From positions 1 to 54,709 of the forward strand of contig ONMF01000013.1 in assembly GCA_900318865.1 (NCBI GenBank): a DNA stretch of 54,709 bases. Reading direction: 5' to 3'. The DNA comes from an uncultured Prevotellaceae bacterium. Its GTDB lineage: Bacteria; Bacteroidota; Bacteroidia; Bacteroidales; Muribaculaceae. A program made the position numbers and the translations under genes. The notes under the pieces are model-generated. The model was not told where the DNA came from and searched no databases. It saw nothing but the letters and a program-made list of their open reading frames with translations. This document shows, piece by piece, positions 35,036-44,134 of the stretch. Position 1 is the stretch's first letter; every line of letters starts with the position of its first letter.

Positions 35036-37111
35036 TCAATAGAAATTGATGAGGCTCTTCTTTACCTTGGTGGCTTTGCTCAGGATGCCGTAGATGGCGC
35101 TGGGGTTGGCCACGAGCGCTGCTCCGCGCGATTGTGCGTAGCGGTTGTCGAGCTCTTCCTTGGTGGGCACGCGTTGTTCTTTCTCCTGCTTGACCACTTG
35201 GAAGACGTAGACGCCATTCTGGCCCTTCCACGGTCCCACGAGCTTGCCTTGCTGTGCGGCAGCGACGCGTCCCACGAGTCCCGGCTCGCCCTCGATTTTT
35301 GCAATCATGTCTTGAGCGAAGACCACTTGCGTGGTGTCGACTTTCGCACCCATGATGCTTGCATAGCCTGCGAGGTCTTTTGCTTTGCCCTGGAACTGCT
35401 TCATCAGGTCATCGCCCTTCTTGGAGTTGCGCACGCGGGTGGTGAGCATCTCTTTGACTTCCTTGACGTCGGCGCCGATGAATTCGGTGTCATAGACATC
35501 GTCCACAGCCACGGCCAGCAGCACATCGTTGTTGTCGCTGAAGATGGGCGACACGGTTCCCTTCTTGTTGTCGAAGGCCCACTTGATAGCCTTGCGGCTG
35601 TCCTTGATGCCCTGACGGGTGTAGGGGTTCATGCCCAGTTGCGGGGTGCTGGGGGTAATCATTGCCTCGGCGGCGTTGTAGCCGGCCTGGGCGGCATTCT
35701 TCTCGAAGTTGGCCACCGTCTTGTTCTTGTTCAGGAAGGCCTGGAACTTGTCGCGCAGGTCCTCGCTGGTCTTGGTGCTGGCGTAGGCCTCATAGGAGAT
35801 GGTGGCCACGGTGTAGAAAGTCTTGGGGGCTTTCTTCTCGTTGACCTTCAGCAGCTGAGCGCCCTGGTCGCCTGCGAAGAGCACAAAGTAGTTGCTGCCG
35901 GCGTTGGCAATTTTGTTCTTGGTCGAGTCGGGCGCGCTGGCAATCTGTTGCCACAGGTCTTCCTGTGCTTGAGCGCCCTTGATGGCCTTGGCCACCTCGT
36001 CGGGGGTCTTGCCGCCATTGAGCATAGCCAGTGCACTGTCTTGTGTTTTCTTGTCGCCGGGAACGACCACCATGCTGATGTTGATGGAGTCGAGCGACAC
36101 GCTCTTGCCGATGAGCTTGTACATCTTGTAGCGGTTGTTCACCGGTTCGTCGCGCTTGGTGGCTCCGACGGTAGCGCTGGCGGCAAATTCCTTGACCGCT
36201 CCCGAGAACTTGTCGATGGGGTTCTTGACGGTGTCGATATTCACCTTGCCCAGAATTCTCACGCTGTCGATGCCGGTGCCTTTCTGCAAGGCTGCCCATG
36301 CCTCATCGGCCACCTTAGCGGCGGCTGCGATGTCGGCCTGCGACGGAGCGATGTTGACGGCGATGTAGTGCACGCGGCGGGTCTCCTCCTCAAGGCGGAA
36401 CATGGGTTTGAGTTTGTTCCATTCGGCTTTGATTTCGGCGTCGCTGACGGGATATTTGTCATCGGCGAGCGATGCGAAGTCCTTTTTGACAAAGTTGATG
36501 CTGGTGGTGGTGGCCTCGTCCTCGGTCATCTGCGCGCGGTCCAGGTCGTTGGCTTGGATGGCGCCGGCCAGCAGGGTTTGCAGTTTGTTGAACTTAATTT
36601 GCTGTGTGAGGTTCTCTTTGAGCTTGTTCCACTCCTGCCTGAGCTCAATCACTTGCGATTCCTGAGCGCCCATCTTGGCGGGATTGGTGATGAACTCATA
36701 GAGTTGTGCGGGCGTCTCGGCACCCACTTGCTGTGCAAACTGGACAACTGCCGGGGCGGCGTTTTTGCCAATCATGAGCTCGCTGATTTCGTTGTCGCTC
36801 ACATAGATACCCACTTTTTCGTACTCTTGCTTGAGCAGCGTTTCGTTGATCATCTCTTCGAGCACTTGCTGCTGGCGGGTGGCTGCGTCGACCTGACGGT
36901 TCTGGTTCTGGTCTTGCGCGGCCTCTTGCTCCACGCGTTTCTGGAAGGTCATGATGTCGATTTTCTCACTGCCCACTTTCACAGCGGTGCTGTTGCTTGC
37001 TTGGCGTCCGAGTGCCTCGATTCCCACCTCGATGATGAAAGCGAGAAGAGCGGCGCCAATCACAATGGCAAGAATTTTCTTTCTTTGCCTAATTTTCTCT
37101 AATAGTGCCAT
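35036..37111 (-). CDS. PpiD/SurA-type periplasmic peptidylprolyl isomerase / chaperone
   Basis: The product has 691 residues, near the usual ~710 for Bacteroidota PpiD-like proteins. A short basic cytoplasmic start and one transmembrane helix (ILAIVIGAALLAFIIEVGIE, ~13-33) anchor it in the inner membrane; the rest is periplasmic. Residues ~40-210 form the SurA_N-type helical domain (QVLEEMINETLLKQEYEKVG, then a region starting ISELMIG). Parvulin-like domains should lie at ~330-560, but I do not see clear catalytic residues, so chaperone-only function is possible. It folds outer-membrane and secreted proteins; the window is rich in such clients. It is monocistronic with a strong terminator. 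Confidence 0.85.
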   Translation of the reverse strand: MALLEKIRQRKKILAIVIGAALLAFIIEVGIEALGRQASNSTAVKVGSEKIDIMTFQKRVEQEAAQDQNQNRQVDAATRQQQVLEEMINETLLKQEYEKVGIYVSDNEISELMIGKNAAPAVVQFAQQVGAETPAQLYEFITNPAKMGAQESQVIELRQEWNKLKENLTQQIKFNKLQTLLAGAIQANDLDRAQMTEDEATTTSINFVKKDFASLADDKYPVSDAEIKAEWNKLKPMFRLEEETRRVHYIAVNIAPSQADIAAAAKVADEAWAALQKGTGIDSVRILGKVNIDTVKNPIDKFSGAVKEFAASATVGATKRDEPVNNRYKMYKLIGKSVSLDSINISMVVVPGDKKTQDSALAMLNGGKTPDEVAKAIKGAQAQEDLWQQIASAPDSTKNKIANAGSNYFVLFAGDQGAQLLKVNEKKAPKTFYTVATISYEAYASTKTSEDLRDKFQAFLNKNKTVANFEKNAAQAGYNAAEAMITPSTPQLGMNPYTRQGIKDSRKAIKWAFDNKKGTVSPIFSDNNDVLLAVAVDDVYDTEFIGADVKEVKEMLTTRVRNSKKGDDLMKQFQGKAKDLAGYASIMGAKVDTTQVVFAQDMIAKIEGEPGLVGRVAAAQQGKLVGPWKGQNGVYVFQVVKQEKEQRVPTKEELDNRYAQSRGAALVANPSAIYGILSKATKVKKSLINFY

Positions 37112-37172
37112 TTAAGTTATATTTATTTTATTTTTTTGTTCGCAAAATTGGGCTTTTCGCCAAATAAACACG

Positions 37173-37180
37173 CAAAAGTA
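37173..37180 (-). promoter_or_regulatory. Putative -7 box for the PpiD-like gene
   Basis: Minus-strand TACTTTTG (TAnnTTTG), 62 bases before the start at 37111. No clear -33 element was found. Confidence 0.4.
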
Positions 37181-37201
37181 CAAAATAATTGATAATTAGC
37201 A

Positions 37202-37354
37202 ATGGAAAAGCGCCAATTATTTTTAATTCTGCCATTATTAGGCCTTTTGGCAAAGGCAATGGTGCCCATGAGCCACGTGGTGCTTTCCACCGAGCGGGAG
37301 CCCGAAAGGCTGGCGTATGTGAGGCAAATCGGGCTGCGGAAAAACACAAAGTAA
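37202..37354 (+). other. Short 50-codon frame inside a probable dispersed repeat
   Basis: ATG 37202 to TAA 37352-37354 encodes 50 residues: a hydrophobic start (KRQLFLILPLLGLLAKAM) then a basic stretch (STEREPERLAYVRQIGLR). The hydrophobic part looks like a signal or helix, but the segment has no start signal of its own and lies just ahead of the repeated promoter modules. I think it is more likely part of a non-coding repeat unit than a gene, because the same kind of text recurs between genes in this group as I remember it. Treat as uncertain. Confidence 0.25.
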
Positions 37355-37356
37355 AC

Positions 37357-37471
37357 TTTGGTTCTGCGCCCGGCTTGCACTAATTTTAGATAAATTAGGC
37401 TGCGTCGAGGCATAAAAAATGAAAAAACTGCGTTTTTCATTTTGTTCTGCGCTCAACTTGCACTAATTTTG
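37357..37471 (+). repeat. Two direct repeats of a promoter-bearing module with an inverted repeat between
   Basis: Copy 1 (37357-37388) is TTTG, 20 bases, TAATTTTA; copy 2 (37441-37471) is TTTG, 19 bases, TAATTTTG. Both contain TTCTGCGC, CTTGCAC and TAATTTT in the same order. Between them AAAATGAAAAA (37416-37426) and TTTTTCATTTT (37433-37443) form an 11-bp inverted repeat that overlaps the -33 element of copy 2. A related half occurs on the other strand at 34823-34854. Segments like this look like a dispersed intergenic repeat family. Confidence 0.7.
37441..37471 (+). promoter_or_regulatory. Promoter of the TPR / outer-membrane protein pair
   Basis: TTTG at 37441-37444, a 19-base spacer and TAATTTTG at 37464-37471, a full consensus. 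The 5' leader is about 65 bases and contains a GTTTCGG/CCGAAAC hairpin at about 37496-37519. The upstream copy at 37357-37388 has a mismatched last base in its -7 box and is probably inactive or weaker. Confidence 0.75.
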
Positions 37472-37543
37472 CCTAATAATATAATAAGGATAATGGTTTC
37501 GGTGTGGAAACGCCCGAAACGCATAATAACCGACTAATTGAAG

Positions 37544-40500
37544 ATGAAACTGAAATCAGTATTTTTCGGCTTGGCAATGGCGGTGCCTGTGGCATTGCTG
37601 GGCCAGCCCACAGTGATGGGGGTGGATGCTCCCGGTTTTTTGGATCGAGGACGCCTCATGCTCGAATGGCGCAATTATGTGGGCGTTATCGACCAATCGC
37701 GTCATGCGATGACGCTCGACGTGACGGTGCCCGAGCAGGAGCGTGCCGAGTACAATGAGGCTTTGGCGATGTTTGAGCGTGGCGAGGCCGAGAGTTTGGA
37801 TGCCCTGCAAGAGTTTGTCGACGCGCATCCATCGAGCCCGCTGGCCGAGGAAGCCCGTCTGAAGATTGGCAATTACTACTTCTATCGCGGAGAGTGGGAG
37901 AGTGCTCTGGTGAGCTATGGGCTGGTTCGTGACGGCGCACTGGATGCCGACAGCGATGAGGACCTGCTTTACCGCCGGGCCTACTGCAATCTGCGACTGG
38001 CCAATTATGATGAGGCAGCCCGTCAATACGGCACGCTGTCCCGCACGGCACGCTATGGAGCGGCATCGGCTTTTTATCAAGCCTATATTGCCTATGCGCG
38101 CGGGAACTATGCGGCGGCCCGCAGCCAGTTTTCCGACATCGCTAAGGCGCAAAGTGGCGAGCTTCCCTATCAGGCTCAGTATTATATCACCCAAATCGAC
38201 TATCACAACAAAAACTATCGTGAGGTAATCAAAAATGGCCTTGAACTGCTCGAGGAAGGCAATAACGACTACTTTGATGCCGAGCTCAACCGCCTGGTGG
38301 GCGAGAGCTATTACCACACCGGCGACAAGGGACGGGCAAAAAACTACCTGCAGCGCTATCTCGACAATCCGGAGGGAGAGCCTTACCGCACGGCCACCTA
38401 CACCATGGGCGTGCTCGACTATGAGGCCGGCAATTACGACAGTGCCCTGCAGCGCATGACCCAGTCGGTGGGCGAGGACGATGCCCTGGCACAGAGCGCT
38501 TATCTCTACATGGGCCAGTGCCGGCTCAAGAAGAACGACCTGAACGGTGCGGCACGCGCCTTTGAGCAGGCCGCCAAGATGACACATGACGCGGGCGTGC
38601 GCGAAACGGCTTTCTACAACTATGCCATCAGCCAGAATCAGGGCGGCCGCACACCCTTTGACCAAAGTATCGACATGCTGGAGCAATTCCTCAACGACTA
38701 TCCCCGCTCGCGTTATAAGGACAATGTGGAAGGCTATCTTGTGGATGCCTATATGACCACAAGCGACTATGGCAAGGCCTTGTCGAGCATCAACCACATC
38801 AAGAATCCCGGCCCGAAAGTGAAGAAAGCAAAGCAGACGGTGCTCTACAACCTGGGTGTTCAGTCGCTTGCCAACGGCAAGAACACCGATGCCATCCACT
38901 ACCTGCAGCAGGCCGTGGAACTCGGCAACCAGGACAAGACCATCCTGAACGAGAGCCGGCTGTGGCTTGCCGAGGCACAGTACCGCGCGGGCGATTTCAA
39001 GAATGCGGCAACCAACCAGCAGGCCTACGTCAAGAACGCGTCGGCCAAGGACAGCAACTACGGCCTGGCGCAGTACAACCTGGGCTACTCGCTGTATCAG
39101 CAAAAGAGCTACAAAGCGGCCCGCACCGCTTTCCAGAACGCGGTGAAGAGCGGACAGCTGCCGGCCGACCTGCTTGCCGATGCCCACAGCCGCATAGGCG
39201 ACACCAACTATTACCTGCAGGACTACACTGCCGCGCAGGCCAGCTACGACGAGGCCGTGAAGGCCGACAAGACCACCGGCGCCGACTACGCCATGTTCCA
39301 GAAGGGAGTGATGATGGGGCTCGCCAAGGATTATGCCGCCGAGGTGGCCCAGCTCGATGCCTTCCTCAAGGCCTATCCCAAGTCGCAATATGCACCCCAG
39401 GCCATGCTGGAGAAAGGCAACGCCCTGGCTGCAGCCGACCGCGGACAAGATGCCGTGGCGGCCTTTAATGCCCTGCTCAAGGCCTATCCCAAGAGCGTGG
39501 AAGCCCGCAAGGGACTGCTTCAGATGGCCATTGTGGATAAGAACATGAACAACGAAGCCGCCGCCATCGAAGCTTATAAGCGCGTGATAAAGGATTATCC
39601 GAGCAGCGACGAGGCCCAGGCGGCCGCCGAAGACATGAAGCTGCTCATGGCCGACCGCGGCGAGCTGGCCGACTTCGAGCGCTTCCTCAACAGTGTGCCC
39701 AGCGCGCCGCGCATCGACGTGAGCGAGGTGGACCGCCTTACCTTCGAGGCTGCCGAGAAACTCGCCATTGCCGACAAACCCAGCATCACCAAGATGCAGA
39801 ATTATCTGAGCAATTATCCCAATGGCGCCTACGCCCCGAAAGCCAAGTACTACATCGGGCGTTACTATTACTCACAAAACAAACTGGGCGACGCACTCTC
39901 TTGCCTCGATGAGGCCCTGAAAGGAAACGGCGAGGCCTCCTTTGCCGAGGATGCCATGGCCATGCGGGCCGACATCTTGATGCGCCAAGGCAAGAAAGCC
40001 GACGCACTGAAGGCCTATCAAGACCTGGCCGACCGCTCGTCGAGCACCGACAACCGCACCACCGCCCAGCTGGGCCTGTTGCGGGCCGCCCAGGCTATGG
40101 GTAACTGGGATGTGGTGTCGGCTACCGCCACCACCCTGGTGAAGCGCGGCGGCCTCACAGCCGCCGAGGAGGAAGAGGTGAAGCTGGCCCGGGCATTGGC
40201 CGATGTGCATCTGAACAATGTGCAAGAAGCCGTGACCGACCTCAAGAGTCTCGCCGCCAACCCCAAGAGCGAGGCCGGAGCGCAAGCGGCCTACGAGCTG
40301 GCCAACCTTCAGCTGTCGCAAGGCAACTTGAAGGACGCCGAACGCACAGTGAACAACCTGATTGATGCCGGCACGCCTCACAACTACTGGCTGGCCAAGA
40401 GCTTCATTGTGCTGAGCGATGTGTATCGCAAGCAAGGCAAAGTGGCTGAGGCGCGCGACTATCTGCTCAGCCTCAAGAGCAACTATCCGGGCAAGGAACA

Positions 40501-40594
40501 GGAAATCTTTGATGAGATAGAGCAGCGTCTCAAGGCGTTGAAAGACGGCTCCAGCGCAAAGAAAACAACCACCAATAAGAAATCCAAGAAATAA
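37544..40594 (+). CDS. Large TPR-repeat exported protein
   Basis: The product has 1,016 residues. A signal peptide (MKLKSVFFGLAMAVPVALLG) comes first. A TTG two codons upstream is open but less likely as start. From ~70 onward the protein is nearly all tetratricopeptide repeats, recognisable by alternating W/Y-G-A-Y and A-P pattern (EEARLKIGNYYFYRGEWESA, DTNYYLQDYTAAQASYDEAV, YPKSVEARKGLLQMAIVDKN). The end is basic and Lys/Thr rich (KKTTTNKKSKK). TPR scaffolds bind partner proteins. Here the partner is probably the barrel encoded nine bases downstream. An envelope assembly role is inferred. No catalytic residues were seen. Confidence 0.85.
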   Translation: MKLKSVFFGLAMAVPVALLGQPTVMGVDAPGFLDRGRLMLEWRNYVGVIDQSRHAMTLDVTVPEQERAEYNEALAMFERGEAESLDALQEFVDAHPSSPLAEEARLKIGNYYFYRGEWESALVSYGLVRDGALDADSDEDLLYRRAYCNLRLANYDEAARQYGTLSRTARYGAASAFYQAYIAYARGNYAAARSQFSDIAKAQSGELPYQAQYYITQIDYHNKNYREVIKNGLELLEEGNNDYFDAELNRLVGESYYHTGDKGRAKNYLQRYLDNPEGEPYRTATYTMGVLDYEAGNYDSALQRMTQSVGEDDALAQSAYLYMGQCRLKKNDLNGAARAFEQAAKMTHDAGVRETAFYNYAISQNQGGRTPFDQSIDMLEQFLNDYPRSRYKDNVEGYLVDAYMTTSDYGKALSSINHIKNPGPKVKKAKQTVLYNLGVQSLANGKNTDAIHYLQQAVELGNQDKTILNESRLWLAEAQYRAGDFKNAATNQQAYVKNASAKDSNYGLAQYNLGYSLYQQKSYKAARTAFQNAVKSGQLPADLLADAHSRIGDTNYYLQDYTAAQASYDEAVKADKTTGADYAMFQKGVMMGLAKDYAAEVAQLDAFLKAYPKSQYAPQAMLEKGNALAAADRGQDAVAAFNALLKAYPKSVEARKGLLQMAIVDKNMNNEAAAIEAYKRVIKDYPSSDEAQAAAEDMKLLMADRGELADFERFLNSVPSAPRIDVSEVDRLTFEAAEKLAIADKPSITKMQNYLSNYPNGAYAPKAKYYIGRYYYSQNKLGDALSCLDEALKGNGEASFAEDAMAMRADILMRQGKKADALKAYQDLADRSSSTDNRTTAQLGLLRAAQAMGNWDVVSATATTLVKRGGLTAAEEEEVKLARALADVHLNNVQEAVTDLKSLAANPKSEAGAQAAYELANLQLSQGNLKDAERTVNNLIDAGTPHNYWLAKSFIVLSDVYRKQGKVAEARDYLLSLKSNYPGKEQEIFDEIEQRLKALKDGSSAKKTTTNKKSKK

Positions 40595-40603
40595 GTCACT
40601 GCG

Positions 40604-42538
40604 ATGATGAACAAAACGATATTAACAACGATTCTTGTGGCGGCGCTTGCGGCAAGCACGGCGTTTGCACAAGACAAGAAGGAGCTGAACAAGGAAATTA
40701 CTCTGGAAAAGGACTTTGTGCCTCAGGTGAAAAAGGCCACCAAGAAGAACAACCTTCCCCAGGTGAAAAAAGTCGACACCAGCGGCCCGAAGACCACCCT
40801 GAAATACAGCGACTGGGCATCGCCCATCGATGTGCCCGCCAGCATTCCCACGATGATGCCCTATGGCTACCGCACGGCTCACATTTTCAATCACAAGCGT
40901 GGCTACTTTGATGTGGGTGGCGGCAGTCAGGCCAACTTTGTGGGGAGCCTGGGCTACCGGCTGCTCGACAGCGAGCGCACCAAGCTCGGCATCTGGTTGC
41001 AGCACAACAGCACCTGGGCCGGCAACAACTCGAGCGTCCATTTTCCTGCCCCCGAGAAGCGCATTGAGCAAAAGTTCAACGACAACCGCCTGCAGGTGGA
41101 CCTGGCCCACCAGTTCGAGAAAGGCAAGTTGTCAGTTGGGCTGAAGGGGCGTATTGACAATTTCAATTATTATGGTGGATGGAGTAATCTGTACCCCGTT
41201 TCATTGTTGGACAACCCAGATTTCACCGTGCTGAAAGAAAAATTTTCTCCTTGGGACTGGAGCAGCGAGAAGCAGACTTTCCTGCATTTGGGATTTGATG
41301 CCGGATGGGAGGGCAAGACCGCTGTGGCCGGACACGCTGTGGACTATCATGTGGGTCTGGGTGTGGAGCACTCTCGCTACGACAAGAGAATCGACAAGGA
41401 CGGTGATGGCCTGCGCGAAAATCTGGTGCGTGCTGCTCTGGGGGGTGAGACGCCTTTGAGTGAATACACCGGTGCCGGCTTGGATGTGGATTTCTTCTAT
41501 CAGAAATGGAGCAACCAGGTTGACTATAGTTTGGTTTCCGACTATATTGTCCGCCGCATTGGTGCTGTGCCGCTCAATGCTTCGTTGCTTGGGGCAACCT
41601 CCATTCCCAATCACTCGATGTGGATGTTCCGCCTGTCGCCTTTCTTCAAATGGCGCAACGACATCGTGTCGCTGAAAGCCGGGTTGAACATTGACCTGTC
41701 GCACAACGACGGTGCCGCTGTGCGGTTGTCGCCCAATGTGCAGCTCGATGTGGATGTCGCCCCGGGTTTCGGCCTTTATGCCAAGGTGGAGGGTGGCAAG
41801 GACATCACCCGCCTGGAAGATATGCACATAATCACGCGCTACTGGACACCCAACGTGGCCTTCTCCAATCCTTATATCCCGCTTGACATGGAGGTGGGTT
41901 TGAACGTGGGGCCGTTTGCCGGCTTCAGTATGAGGCCGTTTGTGGGATATATGATGGAGAAACATGGCAACAACAATTGCCTGTTCGACTATCAGGGCCT
42001 GTCGGGCACGGCTTTGGGCATGACCCACGGCAATCTGGTGATTGACATGCGTGGCGTCTATGTGGGTGTGATGTTGAATTACAAATACCGCTCGCTGGTG
42101 GATGCCAGCCTGAAATTGAGCTATGCGCCTCAGGACGATGACTACGACCCCTCGCGTTCCAATTTCTATAAGGGTGCGGTGATTGACAGATATGGGTCGG
42201 ATTTCATGGCCGGATTTGATGTGCGCGTCCACCCAATCAAGCAGTTGACGGTGAATGTGGGCCTCGATGTGCACACTGGTCGTGGCGACTTCGTCCAGGA
42301 TGCTCTTTTATTGCTTTCAAACATTTACCGCGATATTATCATTTTTCCCACAGGCGTTTATTCGCAGGTTGACCCGGGCAACATTGTCAACCTTAAGGCG
42401 GGTGCCAGCTACCGCTTCACCAACTCGTTCAGTGTGTGGCTGCAAGCCAGCAATCTGCTGAACAAGAAATGGGACATCATTTACGGCATGGGTGGCCAGC
42501 GCCTGAATGTGATGGCCGGTGTGGCACTCACTTTCTGA
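40604..42538 (+). CDS. TonB-receptor-like outer-membrane beta-barrel protein
   Basis: The product has 644 residues. A signal peptide (MMNKTILTTILVAALAASTA, cleavage after FAQ) is followed by a charged ~50-residue segment (DKKELNKEITLEKDF, VPQVKKATKK). From ~80 the protein has alternating-residue beta strands. The final strand series (YRFTNSFSVWLQASNLLNKK, then GVALTF) is typical of TonB-dependent receptors, and the last residue is Phe, as outer-membrane proteins require. A full plug domain is not recognisable, so it may be a reduced relative. It is nine bases after the TPR gene and shares its transcript. Base use becomes visibly more AT-rich from about 41130 onward (see finding). Confidence 0.8.
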   Translation: MMNKTILTTILVAALAASTAFAQDKKELNKEITLEKDFVPQVKKATKKNNLPQVKKVDTSGPKTTLKYSDWASPIDVPASIPTMMPYGYRTAHIFNHKRGYFDVGGGSQANFVGSLGYRLLDSERTKLGIWLQHNSTWAGNNSSVHFPAPEKRIEQKFNDNRLQVDLAHQFEKGKLSVGLKGRIDNFNYYGGWSNLYPVSLLDNPDFTVLKEKFSPWDWSSEKQTFLHLGFDAGWEGKTAVAGHAVDYHVGLGVEHSRYDKRIDKDGDGLRENLVRAALGGETPLSEYTGAGLDVDFFYQKWSNQVDYSLVSDYIVRRIGAVPLNASLLGATSIPNHSMWMFRLSPFFKWRNDIVSLKAGLNIDLSHNDGAAVRLSPNVQLDVDVAPGFGLYAKVEGGKDITRLEDMHIITRYWTPNVAFSNPYIPLDMEVGLNVGPFAGFSMRPFVGYMMEKHGNNNCLFDYQGLSGTALGMTHGNLVIDMRGVYVGVMLNYKYRSLVDASLKLSYAPQDDDYDPSRSNFYKGAVIDRYGSDFMAGFDVRVHPIKQLTVNVGLDVHTGRGDFVQDALLLLSNIYRDIIIFPTGVYSQVDPGNIVNLKAGASYRFTNSFSVWLQASNLLNKKWDIIYGMGGQRLNVMAGVALTF

Positions 42539-42561
42539 CAGGGGCATTCACACAGACCACG

Positions 42562-42600
42562 AAAAAACAAGAAAGCCGGGGAAAATCCTCGGCTTTCTTG
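42562..42600 (-). terminator. Terminator after tRNA-Asp
   Basis: CAAGAAAGCCG (42568-42578) pairs with CGGCTTTCTTG (42590-42600), with extra pairs across the loop. On the minus strand it is followed by TTTTTT (opposite 42562-42567). It also lies 24 bases after the stop of the plus-strand barrel gene, so it may stop both. Confidence 0.85.
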
Positions 42601-42602
42601 TG

Positions 42603-42676
42603 CGGTGCGTACAGGACTCGAACCAGCGACCTCCTGCGTGACAGGCAGGCATTCTAACCAACTGAACTAACGCACC
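42603..42676 (-). tRNA. tRNA-Asp (anticodon GTC)
   Basis: The minus strand folds as a cloverleaf: acceptor GGTGCGT/ACGCACC, D-arm with TTAGTTCAGTTGGTTAGAA, anticodon stem CCTGC/GCAGG with loop CTGTCAC (anticodon GTC) and T-arm with GGTTCGAGTCC. The discriminator is G, as expected for Asp. CCA is not encoded. Confidence 0.95.
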
Positions 42677-42693
42677 ATTTGCGAAATGCGATG

Positions 42694-42726
42694 CAAAGAT
42701 AGTACAAAAATGTGTAATCGTGCAAA
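42694..42726 (-). promoter_or_regulatory. tRNA-Asp promoter
   Basis: On the minus strand TTTG at 42726-42723, a 21-base spacer, and TATCTTTG at 42701-42694, a full consensus. It lies 17 bases before the tRNA. Confidence 0.8.
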
Positions 42727-42806
42727 CATTTTCGCGATTTTTTTCAAAAAAAGTGCTTTTTCCCCTCTTTTTTTTGAGTTGACCCCGTTTTGAGATGCTT
42801 CTGAGG

Positions 42807-44093
42807 TCAGGATTGGGGCTGCTTGAGCGTGAGGCGCACCAGCTCGATGCGGGCAGCCGTCTTGCGGGTGACGGTGATGACGTAGTCGCCCACATCGACC
42901 GATTCGCCCACATTGGGGATGGCTTCGTGCACGGCCAGCAGACAGCCCGCGATGGTCTGGTACTCGTCGCTCTCGGGCAGGTCGAGATGAAAGCGCTCGT
43001 TGATGTCCTCGATTTCCATGCGCCCGCTGAACTCGTAGGTGTTGTCGTCGAGCTGCCGTGCCACGAGCTTGTTGCGGTCGTGCTCGTCTTCTATTTCGCC
43101 GAAGATTTCCTCCACCAGGTCCTCGAGCGTGACCATTCCGCTTGTGCCTCCGAACTCGTCGAGCACGATGGCCATGGAGCGTTTCTTCTCGAGCAGTTGA
43201 GTCATCATCTTGCGTGCCAGCAGGGTTTCGGGTGCGAAAAGCACCGGCTTGATGCGGGTTTTCCAGTCCACATCGGGCACAAAGAGCTCGCTCACCTGGA
43301 TGAATCCGATGACGTTGTCGATTTCCTCACGGTAGACCACAATCTTCGACAGTCCCGACTGGCTGAAGAGGTTCACCAGCTCGTCGCGCGTGGTGTCGAT
43401 GACGTCGACGGCGATGATTTCGTTGCGCGGCACCATGCAGTCGCGCAGGTGTGTGTCGCTGAAGTCGAGCGCGTTCTCAAACAGTTTCACCTCGCGGTCC
43501 ACCTCTTTGTTCTCGTCCTCTTTCTTGTCGATGTTCTGCTGCAGGTAGGCATCCAGCTCGTCCACGCTGATGGTGCCTACGTTGTTATTGCCCAGTTTGA
43601 AGCCCAGCAGCCGCATGAGCGAGGCCGACAGCCACTCGGTGAACCGTGAGATGGGGTAGAGCAAGCAGTAGCACACGAAGAGCGGCAGCGAGAATGTTCT
43701 GAGCGAGTAATTGGGGTTGATGCGGAACACCGCCTTGGGCAGAAGCTCGGCCGTGAACAGGATGATGGCTGTGGAGATGAGCGTCTGCAGCGTGAGCAGC
43801 AGCACCTCGTTGTTGCCCACAAGCCGTTGCAGGGGCACGGTGAGCAGGATGGCCATGGCCATGCTGTAGATGACGTTGACAATGTTGTTGCCGATGAGCA
43901 GCGTGGAGATAAACATCTCGCGGTTGCTGTAGAAGATGTTGAGAATGCGGTTGATGATACCGCCCCGGGCGATATCAATCTCGGCCCGCACTTTATTTGA
44001 CGACACAAAAGCAATTTCCATTCCCGAGAAAAATCCCGAGAGCAGCATCGCCCCGAGTGCGATGATGAGAGGATAGGTGTAGGTTGTTGTCAA
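42807..44093 (-). CDS. CNNM / CBS / CorC_HlyC domain protein (GldE-like)
   Basis: The product has 428 residues. It opens with four transmembrane segments of the CNNM (DUF21) type (residues ~5-150, with [20 protein letters not shown] and [12 protein letters not shown]). A charged stretch precedes the CBS pair (~200-330, with [12 protein letters not shown]). A CorC/HlyC domain ends the protein (~345-428, including [19 protein letters not shown]). Such proteins are divalent-cation transport or efflux regulators; the Bacteroidota version next to gliding genes is called GldE, but a gliding role is not supported here. It ends the coaX-to-gldE-like run. Confidence 0.85.
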   Translation of the reverse strand: MTTTYTYPLIIALGAMLLSGFFSGMEIAFVSSNKVRAEIDIARGGIINRILNIFYSNREMFISTLLIGNNIVNVIYSMAMAILLTVPLQRLVGNNEVLLLTLQTLISTAIILFTAELLPKAVFRINPNYSLRTFSLPLFVCYCLLYPISRFTEWLSASLMRLLGFKLGNNNVGTISVDELDAYLQQNIDKKEDENKEVDREVKLFENALDFSDTHLRDCMVPRNEIIAVDVIDTTRDELVNLFSQSGLSKIVVYREEIDNVIGFIQVSELFVPDVDWKTRIKPVLFAPETLLARKMMTQLLEKKRSMAIVLDEFGGTSGMVTLEDLVEEIFGEIEDEHDRNKLVARQLDDNTYEFSGRMEIEDINERFHLDLPESDEYQTIAGCLLAVHEAIPNVGESVDVGDYVITVTRKTAARIELVRLTLKQPQS

Positions 44094-44134
44094 AAAAAAG
44101 AAGTGTTATGAGGTTTCAGTAATTGCGATGGTGG

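Noticed and set aside
42548..42913. Short reading frames on both strands over tRNA-Asp
   Set aside because: They translate the tRNA and its terminator (ACHAGGRWFESCTH-type text) and lack coding character.
42807..44093. Gliding motility gene as a sign of a gliding organism
   Set aside because: CorC/CBS proteins of this type are widespread in non-gliding Bacteroidales; no other gliding genes are present.
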